Source: Trebouxia sp. TZW2008 (lineage: Eukaryota; Chlorophyta; Trebouxiophyceae; Trebouxiales; Trebouxiaceae). Taken from it: a stretch of DNA of 64,000 bases. Positions within the stretch are counted from its first letter, which is position 1. Every line of letters begins with the position of its first letter. Both the position numbers and the translations under genes were made by a program. Below are positions 56,680 through 64,000 of this stretch, piece after piece. The notes under the pieces were generated by a model that saw only the letters and a program-made list of their open reading frames with translations, was not told the DNA's origin and did no database searches. Location of the stretch: contig BDIU01000133.1 of NCBI GenBank assembly GCA_002118135.1, forward strand, positions 62,001-126,000, in the 5' to 3' direction.

Positions 56680-59600
56680 CTATTGCCATGCTGCCTGCCT
56701 GCTTTGGCCTGATGGGCTAGGAAAGCTAGGCCGTTTGGCTTTTGAGGGACTAGCCAACGGCTTTGCTGGTGATGCTATCTGATCGGATTGCCGTCCCCTT
56801 GGGATGTTGCTTCTTGGACTGCTGATGCCTGAGTCGTAGCCATCATTATGACGATCCATATTCCTTGAAGAGCTTTGCCTCTTCTGAAATGACTGACCAC
56901 TAGGGCTGTTTGGCATCCCGTCAGCAGGGGCTGCAGGGACCTGCCCTGCCCCTCTGAGGCTTGAGCTGCTGAGCTCAGTCCTGACATTTGTAGACCTCAG
57001 GCTGCTATGCCGTTCCAAATCGCTGCGTGCATCTGCCACTGACAGCTGCAGCCTTTGAGTCAAAGCTGCAAAAGCAGAAATTACATTTGTCAGCATCAGT
57101 CAAGTCACATAACATTACATCAATTGCATCCCCAGTATCAAATGTGGCCATGCACAAGCATCACCAACTATCGTATGTGCAGATTCAGGCATTCACAGTT
57201 ATGCAAAGTCAAGCAAGAGAAGGCATGTTTTGTGAATTGTCACAATCAAATGAGCAGGAAATTTGCCATGCTTTGTCAAGTCTACCTTGCAATTCCTTGC
57301 TTCTGAGTCTTGGCACAGCCACACTTCCAGACGCTTCGCGGCTCAAGCCACCAGATTTTGAACTCTGCCCGCCAGTCTGACTGGTCGCACTGTTGGGCCT
57401 GACAGCACTTCTCAAAATGGCTGTCAGCTCCATAATGTGCGCTTGACTGGCGTCCACTTCTTCTTCCAGCTGATGCCGCTTCCTCTTCTGCGCATCCAGC
57501 TTGGTCTGCAACTCCTGGAGCTGCATCTGGCTGCTCTCGTACAGCACCTGTGTATGAGATGTGCTGCTCAATTCCAGCTGCTGAAAAGCTCACACACACA
57601 GTGCCATGCTGAGCTTAAGCAGCTGAGTGGTTCCCATATGCGCCTGCTGGCTCGCTGGCACATTCACTCTAGCGAGCAATTCAACAGGAAGCCGTTTCAG
57701 CAAGCATGCGTCTTGTCAATGGCCCATGAAGCAATCAAGCTCTCCAGCAACAAATGAGCACATCATTCCAATTAGTCAGGTTTACATTCCATGGGATGAT
57801 GCCACTCATGTTTCGGGCTTCTGACATAAGCATAAGATGGCTGCAACCTGTATGGCATATCACCTTGAGACTTGCCTTGAGTTCTGCAGCTTGTCTCATG
57901 GAGGCAGCAGCTCGAGCCTCAGCCGAGTCAACTTGTTCCCTGAGCAGTCTCAATGCAACTGTGGCTCCAGCAGACCCTGCACCATGCCAACAGTGTTCAG
58001 TTCAACCTTGCACTTACAATAACGATGAGAGTTTTTCAGCTAGGAAGGTCCTGGCCAAAATTGTTGGCGCAAAGTATCAACCTTAGCGTGATTGCGGCAA
58101 CTAGTTTGGCATTGCTTGCATCACTGCAGTAGGGTAAAACTCATCAAAAGACCAAGAGACTAACCCAATTGCCGACAGTATTCAGCAAGCTTCTGCCACA
58201 AGCAGAGACCTCTTACAAGACTATCATTACAGGCAACTGACAAGGCCACAAATGCAGTCTTGCATGACTGCTGATGCCAAGCAAGGCTGAAGCATAAGCG
58301 TAATCAAAGTGATTGCACATTCCAGCACATGTGCCAGGTGTGCACGGCTCAAGTCCTGTCTTGCCAAACAGGCTTTTTCTGAGCGTCTTTATAGGGGCCT
58401 CAAGGCCGAAGCATGCATGTTGCTTCCAGTTTGGCACCGCATGGCAGTTAGTACCTTTGCTGGTAGAAGCAGCATTGGCAGGGGGCTTCGCCCTGGAGCC
58501 CTTGTGCGCAGGGCTTGTACGGTCCTGCCCTGCCTCAGAGCTGACTAAGGCATCCCTCAGCTTGTCCATCTCCACCTGCAAGAAGAACACTATTATAGCA
58601 TTGATATTCCTTCATGTTTTGCTTCACGGAAGAACAATGCTTTAGCTTGGAACTGGTGCACAATTGCATGCAAGCATAGCGGTGCACGTGCAGGTTCTGA
58701 CACAGCCTTTTGTTGTATCAGATGCAGACCCATCTGCTTGTCCCAGGACACAAATGCTCAGCAAACAGAAGCTGCTGTTTACTTTAACCCTGTACTGTTG
58801 CATCCTTCACAAGCAGAAGCTGCTGTTTGCTTTGACCCCAGTGCTGTTGTACACATTTGCCAAATGCTGGCACACTGTCATAGATGTGTTACGCACTCGG
58901 CTCAATGCAGATGCTGAGACAGCATTTCAGTGGTGTCATATGCAGATGCATCTTCTGGCATCAGAACGCATATTCTCAACAAGCAGAAGCTGCTGTTTAT
59001 TTTGATCCCTGTGTTGTTGTATACCTTTGCCAAATGCTGGCACACTGTCATAGATATGTTGTGCATTCAGCTTAGACATACCTCCACAGAGTGGCAATGC
59101 CGCTGCAGATCCTGAAACTCCTCTTGTGTGTACTCAAGGTCGGCATTCAGCTTCTTCACCAGCCCAGACTGCTGCTGAAGCTCATCCTGTAGCTCGCCCA
59201 AATGAGCACAGTTCTGGCATGGCCCTGAAGAGCTGCTAGACAAGCCCTGCAGCACATAGCAGTATGATCTGTCAGTACCAGGTAGCATGTTCCAGCATTG
59301 TCAAACGTTTCTTGGCACCCCAAAGGATCTGAAACAGATCATCCTTGCAAATGCCGATTATGCAATGCCTCAGAGCAATGTCAGCGGTTTGCATGGCAAA
59401 GCAGTGTCAACAGTCAGCAACAGGACGCTATCCAGTTGTGCATTTGCATGGTGTCCAGCATGAGCTGAAAGTTTCAGATGTTCATTGATGTAACATGTCT
59501 TCAATGGCTTGTGAGCAACTCAATCACATGGTCAGCTTTCCCTATTGCCAGCAAAGCAAGCAATCTTTCTAACGACGTGCAAATGTTCAACAAAACATGC

Positions 59601-62600
59601 CATTCACCTGAGCAGACGTATGCATTGGGATCTAGCAAGGCAAGCAAGGGTGTAATACAAAACTTGCTCACTTGTGTTGAGGCTTCAAGCTGCAGATGCA
59701 GTTCAGCAATCTCCTGCTGCTTCTGCTGCAACTCCAACTTCAGCAAGCCCATCTCCTGTTCTTGCCCCTGTCCTGTTCTTGCCAGGCTGTTGCTGTCCAC
59801 GGCACCAGTGCGTGACTCACCGGCTGCAAGCTGAAGGGCTGAGACTTGAGCCCTGAGGTGGGCAGTCTCTTGCGAGGCAGCCTTCAGCTGAGCTTCCAAC
59901 GCAACACACTGCAATCAAGCACATGCGCCGACATGTCATTCACAAGTAGCATTTAGCAAGCTAAAGAGAGATTGAGCTGATATACACTCAGAGCACGTGC
60001 TGAGTCGAAGGATTGAATACAGCTGACACTGCAGGACATCCACAAACAGGTCTTGTGATTGACTGATATGTCTAGCACATCCTTGGCCAATTGAGCCGCA
60101 CTCAACACACTGTGGATACAGAGGCAGAGCAGCCTACAACTTGTCATGTACACCTGATGCAAAAAGTTCAGGAATGCACAATCTGATCTCATCTCGATAC
60201 AAATCCAACAAGCACTAGAGATGAGGGCAGGAATCACCTCAGATTGAGATTCCGCCAGCTGCTTCAGGGTGTCCCTCTGCACAACTTCAATCCTGTCAGC
60301 ACCCCTCAGCAGCTGCTGCATGGCTGCATCCCTCTCCTGCATCTCTGCTTCTTTCCTCTGCAGCTGCTGCTGCAACTTCTGCAGCTTGGCAGGAAGATCT
60401 GCTTCCCGCTGAGGACTTTCCCGCCGCAAGCTGGACATCAGCTGATGCACCTCTGCCGGCATCTGATCGGGATCATCCAGCAGATCATCCAGATCAGCAG
60501 CCACTGAAGCCGTTGTTTCCCGCTCTTTTGCCGCCTCAAGCTGAGTTTGAAGGGACTTGAGCTCAGCGCGCTGCTGTGCCAGCTCAGCATGCAGCATGCT
60601 GAGTCGCTGCTCGTCATGGATGTGCAGCTGGTTGGCAATTGCCAGCTGCGTCTCCTTCTGTGCAAGCTGCACAGTATACAGCAAAGTGAGCATTGCAAAT
60701 TGTGTCAATAGAATCATGATCGCTGTGGTGAAGAGCCAACAGGTGGCCCTACAGACAACCTCAATGTATACAGTCATCTTGCAGAAATTTCTATGATGAC
60801 TGTGCAGACGCTTCACCATCAACTGAATCTACCTGTTGCTTTTGTATTTGGTGCACTGGGTCAAAGCAAGATTTGAGGTAGGATTGGGTAAAATCATGAG
60901 TGTTGGGTCAACGCGATTGGCTGTTCAAGCCTGTAGCTTTTCAGCACGCTGTGCTGAGCCTTCAGCTAGACATGATAAGCGCACCATCACCATCAAGATT
61001 GCAAATGCAACTCATTTTTAGCACTGGGTTACAACACAGCTTTAGTTGTGGTGGACAACCTACGCTGCTGGCTGACGTGTATCAACAGTATCAGTCACAG
61101 CAACATTGCTGATGTCAGCAGGGTGACAAAGTGTTGTCATTGAAATGATTCTGGTCTGCTTCTGCTCATGCAGCCTTCTGTGACACTGCCTGATAGCATA
61201 GACTTTGCTTGCTTGCTCGCTCCGCTACAAATGCATGGTTGGCCTGGACACTCACCTGCTCGAAAGCCTGGTCATTGGCAGTTGCAGCAGCCCTGGTGTC
61301 ATTGGCCCGCTTGGTCAGGATGGTCTGCAGCTGCTGCGTCTGAATTTCAAGAGCAGACACCTGAAGAGTAAAGGCCACAACACGTTCAGCTTTCAGAACA
61401 CCAAGAAGAGTATGTGTATGCGTGTTGGGTCGTATCTTGACTTGCTCTGTGCCATTCTACTTGCCACAAACGGGCTGTCTGCACTGGTGCAACCCTAGAC
61501 TTCAAACCACATATCTCATTAATGTGCATCCATCCATGTGCATTTGCGCATGCATAAGTGCATATGAGTGCCAAGTCAGCAAGTAATGACAGAAGCCCAC
61601 CTGGTGTTCACGCTCTTGCAGCTTGGTCTGCAGCACCTGCACGCTGTTCTGCAGCCGTGCCACCTTCTGGTTAGCTGCCTGCACATGCAGCAAATGCCTC
61701 AAAGCACAGCCTCACCCCACGATGTCAGTTGCTCTGACTACTGTGATTTTATAATTGCACTACCCAGGATGTGCTTTGCCTTGAAATGTTCAGCCAATGT
61801 GCTCAAAACTGTCCGTCATGACAGGCTTGCAATGTGCATTGAGGTCTGACAGGAGGGATCAGTTGAAAATCAAGCGTCTGTTGATGCAAAAGATGTTATG
61901 CACATGCAGATCTTGTGCAGATGCACTTCTGCAAGTTCTGCTGCGCGCGTGCATGACCGTGGTGACATAGATTGTGTCGTGCTGCCACACCATGGAAAAC
62001 CCACGCAATCTGTGCAATGTGAGCAGCAGCCCAATAACCTTACCTTCAGCAGCTCGTCATGGCTTGCAACGCGCTCCTCCAGGGTCTGTACCCTGCCAGT
62101 CTTGTCCTTCAGAACTGATGTGAGGCTCTTGGTCCGGACATTGGCAGCATACAGGTCCTTCCTGGTGCTGTGCAGGTCTGCTTCTAACAGGCCCAGCTCT
62201 GAGAAGAGGTGAGACTCTTGCAGCTTGTTGGAGGTGGCTTTGAAGAGCGCAGACTTGGAGCGAGAAAGCCTTAGGGTAGATGCAGCACTCTGCAGCAACA
62301 AAGGTTGCTTCAGTTTGTGAAAGAGAAGTGACAGGTAGATATGCAGCTGCGTCTCATTAAAGGTGATGTGCAGCCTGTTGCAGCTTGTTGAAGGCAGCTT
62401 TGAAGAGCGCGGACTTGATGCAAGGCAACTGCAGCGTTGATGAAGTACTCTGCAGCAATGAGTCTTGAAGTGGTCAAGCAACTGATGGGCAAAACTTGGT
62501 GCAACATGACATTGAACTTGATAGAACAAACAACTTGCTGCATCGGGCACGCTACAGTATTGCAAAGCAGGAAGATTTCATTGCAAGCACCCCGCACAAA

Positions 62601-64000
62601 TTACTGAATGGGACTGTGATGCTTTGTGCACGGTGCTTTGCCAGGGGCCAATGGACATATCAACTTGAGGGGCAGCCCAAGTCAGCAAGGTTGCAGGCAG
62701 CTTACATCCAAGCTCAAAGACTTCCTGAAAGCTTCCGCCATCTTCCTTAACTCAGCCTCGCTCATCTCGCCTGAGTCCTTCCCTGAGCCCACAGTAAGCT
62801 CTGATGCTGACTCAGCCACACCTGCAGGGCTGTCCCCAACAGCCCTGTCTGAAGGGCTGTGCCCATCAGCCCCTACCAAGTCACCAGACTGGGCCGAGCC
62901 TTGAGCTCTGAGGGATTTGGACCTGGGTGACTCAGTCTGTGTGCTGGTGCTAGCAGCCGCACCAGAAGCTGTTCTGTCATACTCCTCAGGCAGCTGCTGC
63001 TGTTGCTGCTGCTGAAGCTGCTGCTTCATGCTGTCCACCTGTTGGTACAATGAGCTGACTTCAGCTTGCAGGTTACTCAGCTCAGTCTCCTTCTGAGTGA
63101 GCAGCTCATGTGCTGCTGGCCTCTCAGAGAACTCAGCTTCAGACTGTTGACGCAATAACCCCAGCTTGCTTGTAAGCTGAGTGACTTCCCTTTCCTTCTG
63201 TGCATTCAGCGTCTGCAGCTGAGTCAGCTCCTTGTCCTTCTGAGCACTGTTGCTCTGAGCCTGACTCAGCAGAATCTGCAGATGAGTCACCTCAGCCTGA
63301 GTCTGAGTCAGAGATGACTTAAGCTGTGCCAGCTCAGCGCTCTGATTGGCATGCCTGCTTTGCACGGTTTGGCTGTCTTTGCGCATAGTTATCAAATCAG
63401 TTGAAACTTGAGTCAGCTCGGTCTGGAGTCTGGCCCTTTCAGCTTCTGCCTGACACAACTGCTGCTTAGTACCATCCATGGCAATCAAGTCAAGCTTCAC
63501 TGACTCCAGCCCTCTTTGCAGGCGAGTCACCTCTGCCTCCTTCTGACTAAGCAGCTGACTGATGCTAGCCTTCTTGGCTCCTTGCTGCCTCAGCGACTCA
63601 GACTCAGCCCTGAGCTGAGTCAACTCAGACTGAGCCAGGTTGAGGTCCACCTCACAGTGAGTAAGCTCAGCAACCTTGCTGGCCAGTGACTGTTTGTCAG
63701 ACTGCGCCAGTTCAAACTTCTTGTGCTGTGCTGAGGCGGCCAGCTTGGCGCCTGCCAGCTCAGCATCTAGCACAGCACAGCGTGCCGTGCTTGAGTCCAG
63801 CTGCTGCTGCAGCTGTGTAGTCACCTCTGTGGCTTGCTTCAAATCAGCCTGTACACAAGTGTTGCTGTTTGTCAGTGCCTGTCATGGGGGTTTTGCTGCC
63901 ACCGCCAACACAACAGCCATACTCTGGCTTTTTAGAAAGGAACAAAAGTCACCGCGCTTGAGCGTCATCATGGGAGCCTCTGTCTTGAGAGGCAGCCTGG
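56680..64000 (-). CDS. Very long coiled-coil protein (C-terminal part)
   Basis: The gene runs off the window at 64000. The largest exon (about 63850-62704) encodes a Gln/Leu/Glu/Ser-rich coiled coil (AELTHCEVDLNLAQSELTQL; SQLLSQKEAEVTRLQRGLES), then a Q-run and an Ser/Gly-rich linker, ending MSEAELRKMAEAFRKSLSLD at a GTAAGC donor. Next: SAASTLRLSRSKSALFKATS with RVQTLEERVASHDELLK (62292-62042), VARLQNSVQVLQTKLQERE, VSALEIQTQQLQTILTKRA, ETQLAIANQLHIHDEQRLSM through VQRDTLKQLAESQSE (60665-60240), CVALEAQLKAASQETAHLRA, LGELQDELQQQSGLVKKLNA, VEMDKLRDALVSSEAGQD and LQELQTKLDAQKRKRHQLEE. It closes with a basic Ser/Pro-rich tail (DQIASPAKPLASPSKAKRPS) ending at 56680. No motor, GRIP or other domain is visible. 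A golgin, centrosomal or kinesin-tail protein is possible; the missing N-terminus would decide. Confidence 0.75.
58763..59075. repeat. Intronic direct repeats
   Basis: Three copies of AGCAGAAGCTGCTGTTTRYTTT start near 58765, 58810 and 58981. The last two extend about 95 bp (TTTGCCAAATGCTGGCACAC, TGTCATAGATRTGTT). In an intron of the coiled-coil gene. Confidence 0.85.
62380..62466 (-). repeat. Decayed copy of a coiled-coil gene exon start
   Basis: Parallels 62220-62306 at an offset of exactly 160 bp. The functional exon starts after CTGCAG with SAASTLRLSRSKSALFKATS. The copy starts after CTGCAG with STSSTLQLPCIKSALFKAAF and runs out after the NKLQ equivalent. It is a partial duplicate including the acceptor. 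Confidence 0.85.

Overview
The window looks like nuclear DNA of a green alga (Chlorophyta). The evidence is dense spliceosomal introns with GT-AG borders, plastid galactolipid and CbbY-type phosphatase genes (the latter with a transit-peptide-like N-terminus), axonemal nexin-dynein regulatory complex (N-DRC) subunits, and a TGTAA word (the usual chlorophyte polyadenylation signal) downstream of the first gene. Because almost every gene is split, gene models were built by joining conserved exon segments at plausible splice sites. Outer limits are firmer than individual introns.

Layout. 1-1242 (+): 3' end of a ferritin-like, desiccation-related protein gene. 4074-6043 (+): CbbY-like HAD phosphatase. 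6755-7549 (-): intronless PCNA, divergent from COG3 (7864-14831, +). 15540-16578 (+): a weak membrane-protein candidate. 17516-22910 (-): digalactosyldiacylglycerol synthase. 23883-24729 (-): SF3B6/p14 splicing factor. 25829-31738 (+): dymeclin. 32198-34796 (+): DUF1771-Smr protein. 35603-36358 (-): DRC12/CCDC153-like N-DRC subunit, divergent from an unrecognised Pro/Ser-rich protein (36638-41177, +). 42539-46785 (-): IQ-motif N-DRC subunit (DRC9/DRC10 type). 47024-54407 (-): PYROXD1-like oxidoreductase with a large repeat-rich insertion. 55695-56279 (-): small F-box protein. 56680->64000 (-): C-terminal part of a very long coiled-coil protein.

The genes do not form one pathway. They are housekeeping functions (replication, Golgi tethering, splicing, plastid lipid and sugar-phosphate metabolism) plus two axonemal genes, so the alga, or a life stage of it, is probably flagellated.

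The most unusual signal lies in the introns. At least five genes (DGD synthase, dymeclin, Smr, the IQ-motif DRC gene twice, and the coiled-coil gene) carry decayed copies of an exon edge, with its splice site, close to the functional exon. The window also holds five copies of a roughly 150-180 bp terminal-inverted-repeat element flanked by TA (Tc1/mariner or pogo-like MITE), a second dispersed repeat family in four copies, and a roughly 120 bp minisatellite in an intron. No CRISPR array, rRNA or convincing tRNA gene was seen.
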